DNA of 64,000 nucleotides from Fistulifera solaris. Lineage: Eukaryota > Bacillariophyta > Bacillariophyceae > Naviculales > Stauroneidaceae. The stretch spans positions 496,001-560,000 of the forward strand of contig AP026147.1 in the NCBI GenBank assembly GCA_030295235.1, read 5' to 3'. How positions within the stretch are numbered: position 1 is the first letter of the stretch; each line of letters begins with the position of its first letter. The notes under the pieces were generated by a model. The model saw only the letters and a list, made by a program, of their open reading frames with translations. It was not told where the DNA came from and did no database searches. Below, one piece after another: positions 44,573-56,205 of this stretch. The position numbers and the translations under genes are program-made.

Positions 44573-46018
44573 TCATCCCACCGTAGAGACTGAGAGATTG
44601 AAATACCCTGGGTTACCGTCCTCCAACGGTGCAAGCGTTATATTTACATCAAGCTAAAAGACAAGTGAGAGACCGACAACCAATTTTTCAAGCAAAAGTG
44701 AAGTTGATGAGACTTACCCTTTGATCCTGGGTGGATACAAGACTACCGCACCAGAACAGTAGCTGCGGTTCTTGAATCGTTTCCCCTTCAGAATCCGCCG
44801 TAAACTTGGATCGCTTCAGCAAATCGGCCATAGCTTCAAAGATTTCTTGGTGATTCTGAATGAAGAGAAAGAGGCTTTGTTGGACTAATTGTGCGTGATT
44901 TGTCGCCCCAACCGACTCGGCAAACTTGGGATTGCAGCAGAGTAGGCGCCCGTCTAGCGACGCCAACGCCCAAGGATAAGGGCAATGCAAGAAAATTTGC
45001 TCATAGTCAATGCTTTGTGTCAACGGCCCATCGTCATTGAGGCTCGGGCAATTGTAGGAATAGTATAAGTCCTTTTGACCCGAATTGAAGTTGCTGCTTC
45101 GACTTTGACTATCTTCACTACTGACACCAGCAGCTGACATGGAGCTCGGAGCCAACGCTTCATCGCCTGCTACCGATGCCTCCTGTGTTTGCCGGATCGT
45201 TTGAACCAGTCTCTGATAATCAGCATCCAACATGATAGCTTGCGATTGCAGTTGTTGAATATACTCCGAAACGCTCACAAGAATGGAGAATTTGTTCGAC
45301 TTGAATGAAACGTTTGCTTCCGTCAACACGTCCCGAAGCTGTTTGATTTGTTGACTGATTTGATGGGATCGCTGTTGTTCTTTCAAGTTCCGCTCGTATC
45401 GCCTTTTTGAGGAAGGAGACAAACGATCAAACTCATCTTTGTCCATACTTCGGGGAGTACTATCATCAATCGAAAATTCTTTAGCGGGAACAGATTCAGC
45501 CGCTTTACGTTTTCGACTCGTTTCCCTGGATGTTATGGAGCTATTAGTGGAAAGGATGGGATGTGCGGTTTGAAACATTGGATAGCCGCTGAATGAAATT
45601 TGCGAAGGAGGATGTGGTTGTTGATTTTGCGAAACAAATCCGCTGTCTTGCTGCGAATTTCCAGTTTGATTTAAATGAGATTGTGGCTGCTGAAATTGAT
45701 GAGTGTTTATTTGCTGCAGCTGTGGCACAGCAATAGGTAATGTTGGAGCACTCATGTTCGAAATTCCCAGTGAATTGGTCGCCATACTTGCATTGATGAA
45801 TGACTGTAAGCTAACCTGAATCGCTTGCTGCAACATAAGTTGCTGCTGCTGTGCGTCACTTGTATTATTCATCGCCCCTTGTAGAAAAGGATTGAGCCCG
45901 CTGTTCGAATCCGAGGCCTGATTGCCTTGCGGAACGGGCGCAAAATCCCCCTGATAAGGGAAACGCTGCTCCGGGGCCCCGCCCCTTGATCACCACCGCT
46001 ATTTTCCCGAGACGCCAT
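44573..46018 (-). CDS. bHLH-PAS transcription factor (PtbHLH1 type), copy A
   Basis: Exon 1 (44718-46018) and exon 2 (44573-44653) are joined by a 64 bp GTAAGT...TTTTAG intron; about 460 aa. The start MASRENSGGDQG is joined to the main frame by one missing base in the G/C runs at 45973-45985. A Gln-rich activator-like region leads. The bHLH domain (RRYERNLKEQQRSHQISQQI, then KFSILVSVSEYIQQLQ) follows, and a single PAS domain (FLHCPYPWALASLDGRLLCC, then LDVNITLAPLEDGNPGYFNL from exon 2). This layout, and a second copy 2.5 kb away, fit the published P. tricornutum pair bHLH1a (RITMO1, circadian regulator) and bHLH1b. Which copy is which cannot be told from sequence alone. Confidence 0.85.
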
Positions 46019-46959
46019 ACGGAAAGTCAGAAAAAGGAACGATCAATAGAGATGCTTGCTTCGAAAAAGAAAATAATCGTATCGCGCAAGACCTCGCAGA
46101 ACAAATGTGACGAATGCCAAGATATTCGAGCTGTTGCGCAAAAACTGGAGATTGTTTGATTTGCTTGATCGATAAATGAGAGAGGGATGTTTTTGTGACA
46201 ACAATCGTAAATTGTAGCAAAGATGGGATTCAGTTTGAAAGTAATCAATTAGTTTCAGATATCAACATTCGTTGTTGTTCCGCATTGCAGCAAGGAGGAG
46301 CAAGAAGATGACATCCACCGCTTGCTCGCGGCGGCTTATCGCGGCGTTTCGCATTTCGCTGGACCTACGGAGAGGACCGCGGAAGGGCAATTCGGAATGC
46401 ATTTTCTTCTTCAACATCCAGCGAAGTACAGTAGAAATTTCAATACTCCTACTCATAGATATATACTGCCGTGACAATAATCAGAAGACTACAGCTTCGC
46501 AGATAGCCAATCAAAGTTCTTTGTTCGTGAAACAGTCTCCGCAGCCATCTGGCCTTCGACACGAAACCTCTATTCAAAGATACCGAAGCGACACAATGAA
46601 CAAACTTAGCGTACGATTTACTATCGAGTACTATGTACGCCCATGCGAACATTTTTATGTCGCACTGGGTACTTTGCGACATGAAAGTGCGATTGACTGA
46701 ATGACGAGTGACGAGTGACGAGGAAATGAAAAATGAAGAGGTGATGAAAAAACAAAAAGGAATTGCATGTGCCCGTCTCCGTCATCCGTCGTCATGCAAT
46801 CCAATATTTGAGAAGTCTTACATAATTTGCTTTACATCGAAGTCAGTACAGCACCATTTTTAACGTACATTTATCTCTCTCGTAAACGCCGACAGGTTTT
46901 CACTGCAATCTGCGAGCAGATACTGCTGCTGCTTTCGTACAAATACACGAACGCCGAAG
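46019..46959. other. Divergent promoter region between bHLH-PAS copy A and the cis-prenyltransferase
   Basis: Both flanking genes start outward from this 0.94 kb. A 142-codon plus-strand frame (46272-46700) has no recognisable domain and looks non-coding. No repeat was seen. Confidence 0.45.
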
Positions 46960-48213
46960 ATGTATTTCGATGCACAACGGGGCGTGACAGTTCTCTTATC
47001 AGACGACTGGGAGAATGGAAGCTTTTATGGAGAATGCAACTACATGTCTTGTTCTGAAAAGGATGGTCTGGTTCGAAGAACACTCTTCTGGATCAAACTA
47101 GCACTCATCAAAGTTGCGAACAGTTACGTTGCCTTTCCCATTATCTTGTTTACCCTACCGCTTCTCGTCGGCCTCGTGGTGGGGTATTTTCTGGGAAAGA
47201 AGCAACGTTATGCTAACAACCGAGATAATAGGCGAGAAAATACTACTCTGTTCACCTTTATCGAGGCCTTTCTGTATTTTGCTTTCAAATGGTCGCCAAC
47301 TTGTAAACAAGAACCATCGAGCGACTCTAAAACAAAAATGACGGAAATGAAAGCCATTTCGTCTGCAGAAAATGTTCGCAAATCGTCTACGGACATTATG
47401 TCGGCATCCCTGGAGGACACACCGGGCCTTGGTCAGCGTGAAGAAGAAGCGAGGAAGAAGCTGTTGGAAAGCGAAGGATTATTTCACGCGCAAATCCCCC
47501 AAGAATCACTACCTCGTCACGTGGCTGTCGTCATGGACGGGAATCGACGCTATGGAAGAGCGAAATACGGTAACACAACGGCTGGACACTGGGATGGTTG
47601 TCGTAAATTGTTGGACATGGCAACGTGGTGCCAGAGTCTACGTATCCCGTCTCTCACGGTTTATGCTTTTTCCACTGAGAATTGGAATCGAACAGAAGCC
47701 GAAGTTTCCGCTTTATTCGCCATCTTCTATAGATATGCAGATGAGCTGCGAGAGGAATCAATCAAGCGGAAATTCGCTGTGAAGGTTCTTTCTACAGATC
47801 ATGTTCATCGAATACCCCAGCAGGCGAAAGAAGCACTGAAACGACTGGAAGATGAAACTCGTTGCTTTATAAAAGACGGCAATCTTCAAATAAACGTTTG
47901 TCTATCTTATGGAAGTCGAGGAGAGATAATAAATGCCTGCCGATCGCTGGCAAAGAAATGCATCAAAGAGTCCCAAGACCCTGATCAGTATATAAACGAC
48001 TCTAGTATTTCCGAGGAATTGTTAACAGACTCAGACCCAGATATCCTAATCAGGACTTCCGGTGAAGTACGATTGAGCAACTTCTTGCTATGGCAACTGG
48101 CGTACACAGAATTATTCTTTGTTGACAAAATGTGGCCAGATTTTGAAAGGGACGATTTCTTAAGCATTTTGCATAGCTACACCGAGGGCAGACAACGGCG
48201 ATTTGGCAAGTAA
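46960..48213 (+). CDS. cis-Prenyltransferase (dehydrodolichyl/undecaprenyl diphosphate synthase family)
   Basis: 417 aa. An N-terminal membrane helix (about 54-78, AFPIILFTLPLLVGLVVGYF) and a linker precede the catalytic domain. Motifs are HVAVVMDGNRRYGR (substrate Asp), FSTENWNR, NVCLSYGSRGEI, and the C-terminal DPDILIRTSGEVRLSNFLLW...WPDF. The enzyme adds isoprene units in cis to make polyprenyl diphosphates such as dolichol precursors for N-glycosylation; the helix suggests an ER or plastid membrane. RxG at the end matches single-subunit and CPT-type catalytic enzymes. Met 46960 is the first start, but Met 47044 (MSCSEKDGL) is equally possible. It lies between two bHLH-PAS genes on the opposite strand. 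Confidence 0.9.
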   Translation: MYFDAQRGVTVLLSDDWENGSFYGECNYMSCSEKDGLVRRTLFWIKLALIKVANSYVAFPIILFTLPLLVGLVVGYFLGKKQRYANNRDNRRENTTLFTFIEAFLYFAFKWSPTCKQEPSSDSKTKMTEMKAISSAENVRKSSTDIMSASLEDTPGLGQREEEARKKLLESEGLFHAQIPQESLPRHVAVVMDGNRRYGRAKYGNTTAGHWDGCRKLLDMATWCQSLRIPSLTVYAFSTENWNRTEAEVSALFAIFYRYADELREESIKRKFAVKVLSTDHVHRIPQQAKEALKRLEDETRCFIKDGNLQINVCLSYGSRGEIINACRSLAKKCIKESQDPDQYINDSSISEELLTDSDPDILIRTSGEVRLSNFLLWQLAYTELFFVDKMWPDFERDDFLSILHSYTEGRQRRFGK

Positions 48214-48491
48214 AACTCGTTCATTGGTACTCTGTTACAAGAAACAGAGCTCACAGTATTAGTATATTATAATCCTAGACGTCCTTTGCTTTAAACTACT
48301 CAATACGCAACCTTTTCATTTGACAGAGAATCGATTGATGGGTGAAGAAGATCAACCCCCAGAGAATCATAAACTTTATCGGTCAAGTAGGGGGAGTGTT
48401 ATCAAGAGGAGTATGAATGTTGATAGATGCATCGAATTGGGCACTTGAATCTCGGACGTGCCGTATCGCGAACAAAGTTCGAGACTTCTGC

Positions 48492-49940
48492 TCAGAATGT
48501 GGACGACTGGCTATTTGTTGAGCACTCACTATTGGAAGCCGCCCCAAGATGTATTTCACTTGGAGGACCAGCTTTGACGTCGATTGGCAGCAGAACGCAG
48601 CTGAAGAAACGCGGGCATCCTTGAGCAGACCGTACGAGTGATATACTTAGCCGAACCTGTTGTGTCCAAAGCAACAGTTAGCAAAATATAAATAAAAGAC
48701 CACATTCGCGTTCGGCGTGCAATTCAAACACTTACCGACCGCCCTTCCCGCTTTGAGAACTCAACAATGTCAGTCCACGTGTCTTCATTTTCACAAAATG
48801 GCTCTGAATGCGATTTCATGGGACGACGTAGCATCTCGCTCATTGCTTCAAACATGCTTTCCATATCCTCACGTCTTACAATGTTGAATATCGACATGTT
48901 ACGTTGTTCGACGCTTTGACGTTTATCCTCACCAGACCCGGGCAGCGGAGCAAGAAGTTGCTTACTCGAGTAACCTGTATAATTCACAAACTTCGGATTC
49001 ACTTTCAAAAACCGGCCATCGACGTTTGCAACGCAACAAGCAAAGGAGCACTGCTCGAACACGAGCTCAAACTCAGTGCCCGCTACAAATGCGTTACCAG
49101 TTCTTTCCGAACCTTGTTCCGTGTAAGGTGTCAGCACGTGACTTTCCATACCGTTGGAAGCAGCGGGAATGTATCCACCTTGCATGGCTTGAGAAGTGCT
49201 CACGAGCGTTTTCAAAAGACTTTTGTGTTCGGAATCGAGACACGTTGTTCGTTGATGCAATTCATTGATGTATCGCTCTACCGACACCAAAGTCGAGAAC
49301 TTGTCGCTTTTGTGCTCCACACTGGCTTCTTCCAAGATTTCATGCAGCGCTGAAATCTGGGAAGCAATTTGCTTCGATCGCTCCTTCTCACGCATGTTAC
49401 GATCTATTCGACGTTTCTTACGATCACCTTCGTCTTCCGAAATAGCAGCACTGGATATTTTCTCCAAACTCGTGCTCGATTGAACTTTTGCTGCACGTGT
49501 TCGTTTCTTTGCAGTACTAGCTCGAGCTGTATTACCATCTTCGGAAGCACTCGCAGCTCCTGATGCGAACCCCATCCTTTCGCTATCTCACCAATCTGCA
49601 TATTTCCTGACTGAGATGCATTTCCATATCTTTGATTGTATATGAATTCAGGCAAGATGGCTGGTAAACTCGAGACATTCGGGAACTGATCCTTCGAAGG
49701 GAAAAGCTGTCCTTTTGAAGAAGTAGGTTCGGTCCCTTGAGCCAAGTTGTTTCGCGCTATGGATCGATTCGCCGGTGACTGAAGAGTGATACCTGAACTG
49801 ACACCATGCAGCGGATCACTTCCATCAGAGTCCCCTTCCAACAGCGCATCAAGTGTCGCCTTGAACTCATCGTTCATAGATGAATCATCGCTAGACCCAC
49901 GTAGGGTTTGTACGGAGTCAGGATTTACCGATCTGTCCAT
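48492..49940 (-). CDS. bHLH-PAS transcription factor (PtbHLH1 type), copy B
   Basis: Exon 1 (48736-49940) and exon 2 (48492-48656) flank a 79 bp GTAAGT...AACAG intron, giving about 456 aa. Motifs: bHLH RRIDRNMREKERSKQIASQI and KFSTLVSVERYINELHQ; PAS VFEQCSFACCVANVDGRFLK, NYTGYSSKQLL and IFNIVRREDMESMFEAM, completed by exon 2 (VRLSISLVRSAQG...). The intron sits at the same place in the PAS domain as in copy A, showing common descent. One frame break near 49578-49580 (T3 on plus) joins EIAK to MGFASGAASAS if a base is added. It is convergent with the cis-prenyltransferase. It probably acts as a dimer partner or paralogue of copy A. Confidence 0.85.
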
Positions 49941-51152
49941 TGTTGAAACGAATCAATCAACTACGAAAGCACACGCTATTTAAATTACTTGCGATTACGG
50001 ATTGTTGTTTCTCGTTTTAAAAATCAAAAGATAAGAATGATGTTGTTGTGAATAGAAAAGGCAGTTTGCACGTGAATGTTTGCTTGCAGCACACGCAAGC
50101 GAGGAGCAGCAGCAGCAACTCGTCCTTTCTCGTAATCATTGCACGTTGCCATGGTACGAAGAAAGACAGAGACGCCCCGTACAATAAGTACTGCATTCCT
50201 ACGCAGACCAAAGTCATTCTTTGTCTGGCCAGCCGGCAGCTGTCCGACAACATTTCTTAGGCCTTGATAGTAATTTAGTACATTCGCTGCAGTAGTGCTG
50301 GCCACGTCAGCTCCCAGATTGAACGTTGATGTTTTGAGGATTTCTGAAGTCGAGGTATCTGATTGGCCAAGACTGGCCAATCCCATCTGCTGCACCGACA
50401 GTGCCTTTTTGCAATTGTACACTGTTTCTTCTTACTACGCTCACATTAAATGAAGCACGATCTCACCACCAAAAAGGTGGGAGAGATTTCGATCAATGCT
50501 CTTCCCTGCTGATACTCATAGCTCCGAGTAGACTATATTACCGGAGTATATATCTTTCCATTTCTTTGTAAAACTATCGTTTTACAATAAGGCGCGGTAT
50601 CCGTGTTTGTCAATTAGCGTAACACTGGCCCCGAATGTCTTGATCAAGAGATGAACGCTATCCCCGGGGACCGAGCCCCCGGGTTCGGGGAGGGCGAGAA
50701 GAAAAGTAATGCTACTCGCAGGGGCTAGAGGTCGAAGGCGGCTACCAGCGGCTATCAGTACGATAAAGGAAAGTAGGGTGTCTTTAGTAGTAAACGACCC
50801 AAGATTTCAGAAATTCCGTCAGCCTGAAAATAACGACAACCGTATTCACTATCGCCAAAAATGTAGTCTCATTTTTCCACGACTGCTATTCAGTCATGAA
50901 TCAAGCTCAGGCCGCTCGGTCGGCAAATTTTTGTTGTCGTTGTTGCATGAGTAAATGGTGAACCCGGTTGTTGCAATAAAAAAACTCCGGTAGTCTAGTC
51001 CTTATAAGCGTTATCATTACATCCCTTGATATTTTACGTCGAAAAGCCTTGCGCAACCTTGTCTAACCTTGTTTCTCCTACTATTACCCATTTTGGCCTC
51101 TTTGCTGTAAACAAAATGTGCTAGAGATTCTACGAAAAGATCGTGCGACACG
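49941..51152. other. Intergenic region upstream of bHLH-PAS copy B and the GH18 gene
   Basis: About 1.2 kb with no recognised gene; a 132-codon minus frame (50024-50422) lacks any known domain. A short hairpin, ctcaccacc-aaaaa-ggtgggag, lies at 50462-50483, and one dispersed palindrome (GACTGCTATTCAGTC) at 50881-50895. Both flanking genes are transcribed away from it. Confidence 0.45.
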
Positions 51153-52166
51153 ATGAGGATCTTACTGCTGTTCCTGGTGAGAAGTGTTTTTAACTGCGGG
51201 TTGACGAAAGCAGATGACAGTTTCTCCATCGGAGGTTACCTTCCTGACTATCGCTTCTACATCAACGTTAACGATACAGCCACGAAGCTATCCGATTTGG
51301 TTCTATTTTCGTTGCAACCGAGTAAGAATGGAGTCGATTTTCCGTGCTGCTTAGACAATCATCATTATGATATTGCGCGTCAAGCTGTAGCGCATAAAAG
51401 AACCATCAATGACGAAGATTTGCGATTGTGGATAACTGTTGGTGGCGGAGGAAGATCGACAGAATTTTTGAAGGCAACAGAGAGTGACGCCTTTCTTCAA
51501 TCGATCCAACAACTGGCCACATCGAACATGATTACAGGTATTGACCTAGACTGCGAATATTTTACTTCGCAGGCCGACTATCAAAAGTATCTGATATGGC
51601 TAGACCGTGTCATCCCGAAATTGCAGCAGCGTAACCTCAAGGTGAGCGTCGCACTACACGCGGGAATGTTCTTGACGGCTTCTATTTACGAAAAAGTGGA
51701 CCGCATTCATTTGATGACCTACGATATGATGTACGATCGCACTAGTGTGGCACATCGACCGGAGGATCATTATCATGCCGATATGTACCAAACCGACCAA
51801 GCTGTTCAAAAACTAGTGAAATCTGGATGTCCCAGAGCAAAGATTATTCTCGGTATCCCGGCGTATGCACGCCACTACCAAAATCCTGGAATGGTTAAGA
51901 CATTTGCCGAATTAGTGGACGAGATAATGTCGGAAGAGACAGACCGAGCTATCTCAGTGCTGAAGGAATGGAAGGGTTATCGTGGCGACTTTCCAATATC
52001 TGCGGCGAGAAAGGTCGACTATGCCCGACAACAACAGCTTGGCGGCGTTTTCCTTTGGGAACTCGGTCAAGATAAACAAGTAGATGGTAACGGAGGGTAT
52101 TTGCTGGAAACAATTTCAGCAGCAGCATCAAACACTGGCGTGCTTAACAATAAGGAAGAGTTGTGA
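51153..52166 (+). CDS. Secreted glycoside hydrolase family 18 (chitinase-like) protein
   Basis: Intact 337 aa protein with a signal peptide (MRILLLFLVRSVFNCG...). GH18 barrel signs: SFSIGGYLPDYRF on strand 1, LWITVGGGGRS on strand 3, the catalytic GIDLDCEYF (DxDxE, 131-135), HLMTYDMMYDR and GGVFLWELGQD at the end. The family cleaves chitin or related beta-1,4 N-acetylglucosamine bonds, or acts as a binding lectin; catalytic acids are kept, with Cys in place of the usual Trp between them. It could act at the cell surface. No carbohydrate-binding domain is seen. Confidence 0.85.
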   Translation: MRILLLFLVRSVFNCGLTKADDSFSIGGYLPDYRFYINVNDTATKLSDLVLFSLQPSKNGVDFPCCLDNHHYDIARQAVAHKRTINDEDLRLWITVGGGGRSTEFLKATESDAFLQSIQQLATSNMITGIDLDCEYFTSQADYQKYLIWLDRVIPKLQQRNLKVSVALHAGMFLTASIYEKVDRIHLMTYDMMYDRTSVAHRPEDHYHADMYQTDQAVQKLVKSGCPRAKIILGIPAYARHYQNPGMVKTFAELVDEIMSEETDRAISVLKEWKGYRGDFPISAARKVDYARQQQLGGVFLWELGQDKQVDGNGGYLLETISAAASNTGVLNNKEEL

Positions 52167-52233
52167 TGCAACTGCTACGGAAGTCAGAGAACTAAAAGAA
52201 ATGAATTTAATTTATAAATACAACTAAGGAAAG

Positions 52234-53343
52234 CTATACAATTTGAGAGACAACTTGCTCCTGTTCGTAATTGACATAGCCACAATCGATTTCCGATATA
52301 GATTTTGCGGACGAAAGTGCCAATACCTCGTATGGCGTTACTAACATGGTCCAAATGGAAGCATCCTGCGGTGCTTTCGTCCACCCCGCTTTCCATACCG
52401 ATAAACAGAATAATATAACCACCACACACTCGACACAACCATAATAAAAAGGCACTGCCATCGCGGATGCTAACTGCTCTCCTTGAAACATAGTTAAAGC
52501 CACAGACGCGCCTACACCCGTGTTTTGTATACAGCATTCTAAACATACCGACACACGCTCGGGTCTGGGTAACGCCAACAACGTTGAGAGTAAAACTGCC
52601 ACAGTTAAACCCAAAAGACACGGCAGAGCCACTGCCACATAAAACGATGGTTCACGCTGCCATAACCGCGATCCTGGTTCCGAATTCGACAGTACGGCGG
52701 TAAACAGCACGAGACACAAACCCGCCGTATTTCCGATCCGATTGGTGTAAAAATGAAACCGAGTGGTGGCAAAGCGACGCGATGCTGCCAATCCCGTGGT
52801 AATGGCTAGAATGACCAGAAACAAGGTCCAGAAAATGGCCGACCATTCCACTACCACCTGGTCCTCGTGAAAGACCAGGCGAGCGTAGATGAATAGATTG
52901 AGCGGCAAAGCAAAGACGGAAAGGAGTGTCGAAATGGCTGTCATGGCGACTACCGAATGTAAGTTGTGAGCCATGTGTCATTTGAGTGAGGGTTTTGGCA
53001 GCTCGGATTTGCACCAGTTGTTTTACTAACCTGACAGAGCCAAGTCCCCATTGAAGAGACTACAAAAGAAGTTACTGAATGAGCCTCCGGGAGAACTGCA
53101 CAGTACGAGCAATATCAGCGAGACTTCATGAGGCAATTGCATAACCCGTACAACCGTAAATCCCAGAAAGGGCATAACAAGGAATTGTAAAGCTAATCCG
53201 GTCAGAATGGCCTTTTGGTTGTGTAGCTGATGCTGCAATGCATCGAAATCGACTGAAGCGGACATGTTCCACACGAGGCAGAACAGTAAGAGGGAACCGC
53301 ACAATTCAATCCAAACATTGCTGTTAATATTGAATTCGTTCAT
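52234..53343 (-). CDS. SLC10/BASS-type sodium-coupled organic anion transporter
   Basis: Exon 1 (53031-53343) and exon 2 (52234-52949) join over an 81 bp GTTAGT...GGTAG intron; phases agree and give 342 aa. About nine membrane helices are visible. Family signs are SSPGGSFSNFFCSLFNGDLA followed by SVAMTAISTLL (the SPGG...S.N....GD..LS..MT..ST motif) and CLECCIQNTGVGASVAL (the E-x-G-x-Q-N motif). SLC10 and plastid BASS proteins import bile acids, pyruvate or other organic anions with sodium. An upstream in-frame extension to 53526 is basic and possible, but Met 53343 (MNEFNINSNVW) fits the family length better. The substrate is unknown. Confidence 0.8.
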
Positions 53344-53825
53344 TGTTGCATTCAACAATGATTGACTTTCAAACGTCGTCCTTCGAATGAATGCGGTCGA
53401 TCGATCTTTTCTTTTTCGCCTTCTGCCTATTCTGCGGGTCGTCGCGTCGTCGCATGCAAGCATCGCAGTCGTACTTTTGGTCACAATGTAAATTATTTCC
53501 GTTGTGGCTCCCAACGTACCGATCATCCAGTTCTCGGAAGTACAAAAATGATTGGGGCGTTAACTTGTTCTAAATCTAATGCAATTTTGAAAGCTGAGTA
53601 TGACCTCAAATGTACGTACCTTAGCGGTATTCATTGGTTTTACGTGCAAACTCCAACCCTTGTGAAGAGTTATTTGCTGCCAACGGTGAACGCGCGGATC
53701 GACCTCGCACAAAATGAACGATGAACGAGGAGGATAAAAAGGTTGAACAACAAAAAGCAAGAACTAGACCCAACTTGTTAGTATATTATTGCCTGCAACT
53801 ATCATTTACAACATAACAATTCACA
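53344..53825. other. Divergent promoter region between the SLC10 gene and the DUF445 gene
   Basis: Part may encode an N-terminal extension of the SLC10-type protein (to 53526). Otherwise no feature was seen. Confidence 0.35.
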
Positions 53826-55068
53826 ATGGAAATCAAGTACGAGTGGTGGGAATACTTCATGATACCATGGGTCGCGGGATTTGTGGGATATGTGACGAAT
53901 GTTTTGGCTCTCGAAATGACCTTTTATCCGCTCGAATTTCGAGGCATTCAACTATTTCGCATCAAAAAATGAACCGTGGGGCTTGTTTGGATGGCAAGGG
54001 ATTATTCCTACCAAAGCAGAAAAGATGGCGTCCACCTGCTTTGATTTATTTACGCAAAAATTGTTCAGCATTGAGGAAATATTTTCGCGATTGGACCCCG
54101 TTCGTTTCAGTCAAGTCATGGAAGATAGCGTTCTCCTGTTAATGGATAAAGTCATTAACCAAGTCGCTGAAGAGCACATGCCTTCTTTGTGGAACAAACT
54201 CCCCAAGGAAGTGAAAGATGATATTATTGTGACGGCCGATACCGAAAACGCCGCCTTCCTGGCCGGATTTATGAAAGACATGCAGGAACACGTCATGGAT
54301 GTGGTTAATATCAAACACTTGGCGGTCACCGCGTGCGTCGAAAACAAAGATTTGATTGTTAAAGTCTTTCAAGAGTGTGGAGAAAAAGAATTTGTTTTTA
54401 TTCGGCAATCTGGATTCTATTTCGGATTTTTATTCGGTATACTGCAGATGGGAGTTTGGTTCTTTTACGACGCCAGCTGGATATTACCGACTGCGGGCTT
54501 CATTGTGGGCTGGTTTACAAATTATCTGGCATTAAAGTGCATCTTTCGTCCATTGTACCCACGAAAGTTTATGGGTTATACGATTCATGGAATCTTTCTG
54601 CAACGACAGTCCGAAGTATCGGAAGTGTTTGCTCGTGTGATCATGACGGAAATATTACACGTCAAAGCAATATGGGACGCCATCTTCATGGGTCCATTGT
54701 CGGTCAATTTCAACGCTATGTTACGCGCCCATACGCTGGTATTCGTAGAGAAACTAGTGGCCGAGATCAAACCATTGGCCATAGCCGCCATGGGTGCCGA
54801 TCAATTTGCTCGCATGAAAGAAGACATTGCCCAGAAAGTAATAGAAAACTTGCCCCATATCATCGACAATTCGTACGAGTACACACAAGAAGCCTTGAAT
54901 ATGGAAGAAACCGTAAGAATACGAATGCAGAAGCTCACTCCTGCCGAGTTTGAAGGTGTGCTCCATCCTGCCTTTGAAGAAGATGAAATTCAACTGATTC
55001 TACTGGGTGGTATTCTCGGTGCTATTGTCGGAGTTATACAGCTGTATGCTGTTTTCGCTACAGACTAA
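53826..55068 (+). CDS. DUF445-family membrane protein
   Basis: About 413 aa. The N-terminal segment WVAGFVGYVTNVLALEMTFYPLEF (one membrane helix with the GxxTNxxA motif) starts at 53826. After an A6 run (53964-53969) the frame changes; removing one A gives RIKNEPWGLFGWQGIIPTKA, the classic DUF445 string. A second, equivalent half follows at about residues 190-240 (GFIVGWFTNYLALKCIFRP...). The protein ends in a membrane helix (LILLGGILGAIVGVIQLYAV). The repeat of G-[FW]-TN-x-LA(L)-K suggests an internal duplication. The family's role is unknown; YheB-type members sit in bacterial membranes. Length and order are normal for algal members. Confidence 0.8.
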
Positions 55069-55138
55069 TAAAGTAGTGGGTGTAGATTTACAATGAATAA
55101 GACCTAATTTCTATCTAATAGCTATCAATTAATCGCAT

Positions 55139-56205
55139 TTAATAAAGCGCTCGAACACCCGTCTCATCGTATTGCTCACCCGGCATTCGGATCACGTTAC
55201 CGTCATCATCAATGTATTGACTTTTCTTCTGGAGCACAAAACGTTCGAAAAACTTGGTCAGAATGCGGTCCGTCGTCAAAAAGTCCACACTGCTACCATT
55301 TTCCTTGGCCGCCAAGATCTTGGGTACCAAATCGGCGGCCACCTCTTCAGGCTGCGCCGCCAGCACTCAAAAGGAAACTTTCGCAATTCCGGCGTCGAGT
55401 CGTCCAACAACAGCTTTGTAAACACCATACCGGGCGATAGGTTGTGTACCATGATCTTTCCGGGTGTTTCCTTCTTAGGGTAACCTTGTATTCCCTCTTC
55501 CAACTCTTTCACCAAACTAGCTGTTAGTTGCGGCAAGCCTCGCTTGGTTGCACCATAGCACGCGTAACCCGGCGTTCCACCACCTTTCACGCCACTGTGT
55601 CATTACGAATCGAATATTATGAGATATCCAGTCCGTTTGGTAACGACAACATGTGTATCTTCGAGAACTTACCTTCCGACTGTATTGAAAATGTGACCCG
55701 TCACACCGGCTTGTTGCTCCATAATCGACATGGCTACTTTGGTGCAAAGAAGAATACCCAGCAAATTCACCTTGACGACCAGTTCGACTTGCGAAACCGG
55801 CACATCACGCAATTCACGACGTCCACCGTTTACCCCGGCATTATTGATCCAATATCCGATAGTTCCTAGTTTCGATTTAGCAAACTCACCCAATTTCTCT
55901 ACTTCCTTACTGTCCGAAACATCACATTTCGTGTGAAAGACTTTGCCATTGGGATGACGACGGGCCAAAGCATCGGCGGCCATCTTGCAATCTCGAACAT
56001 CGCAAATGACGACATCGTAACCTCGATCCATGAATTCTCCCGCATACGCAAAACCGACTCCGCCGGCGGCTCCGGTAATGACAACTCCTCCATCCGGCAT
56101 GGCCATGTGTAGCGACGACGTGTGACGCATCGAAGCGGCACCGCCATTTGGAGCAAATGCGTGCGATGAAGCAATCAAGACGGACAAAAAGACGAACAGC
56201 TTCAT
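55139..56205 (-). CDS. Plastid-targeted NYC1/NOL-like short-chain reductase
   Basis: Exon 1 (55673-56205) and exon 2 (55139-55594) join over a 78 bp GTAAGT...CACAG intron, giving VGSGVKGGGTPGYACYGATK. The leader MKLFVFLSVLIASSHA|FAPNGG is a textbook ASAFAP plastid signal. The SDR body has VVITGAAGGVGFAYA (NAD(P) loop), WINNAGVNGG (NNAG) and YGATKRG (YxxxK). MVHNLSPGMVFTKLLLDDST and the C-terminal AAQPEEVAADLVP...FLTTDRI are typical of NYC1/NOL chlorophyll(ide) b reductases. One frame break near 55361-55366 is resolved by a missing base (FEC-LAAQPEE). Diatoms have no chlorophyll b, so the substrate is unknown. About 329 aa. Confidence 0.78.

Noticed and set aside
46272-46700. 142-codon plus-strand frame as a gene
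   Set aside because: It lies in a divergent promoter region, has no domain or codon pattern I recognise, and no supporting splice signals.
50024-50422. 132-codon minus-strand frame as a gene
   Set aside because: Low-complexity composition, no recognisable motif, and it covers the shared upstream region of two real genes.
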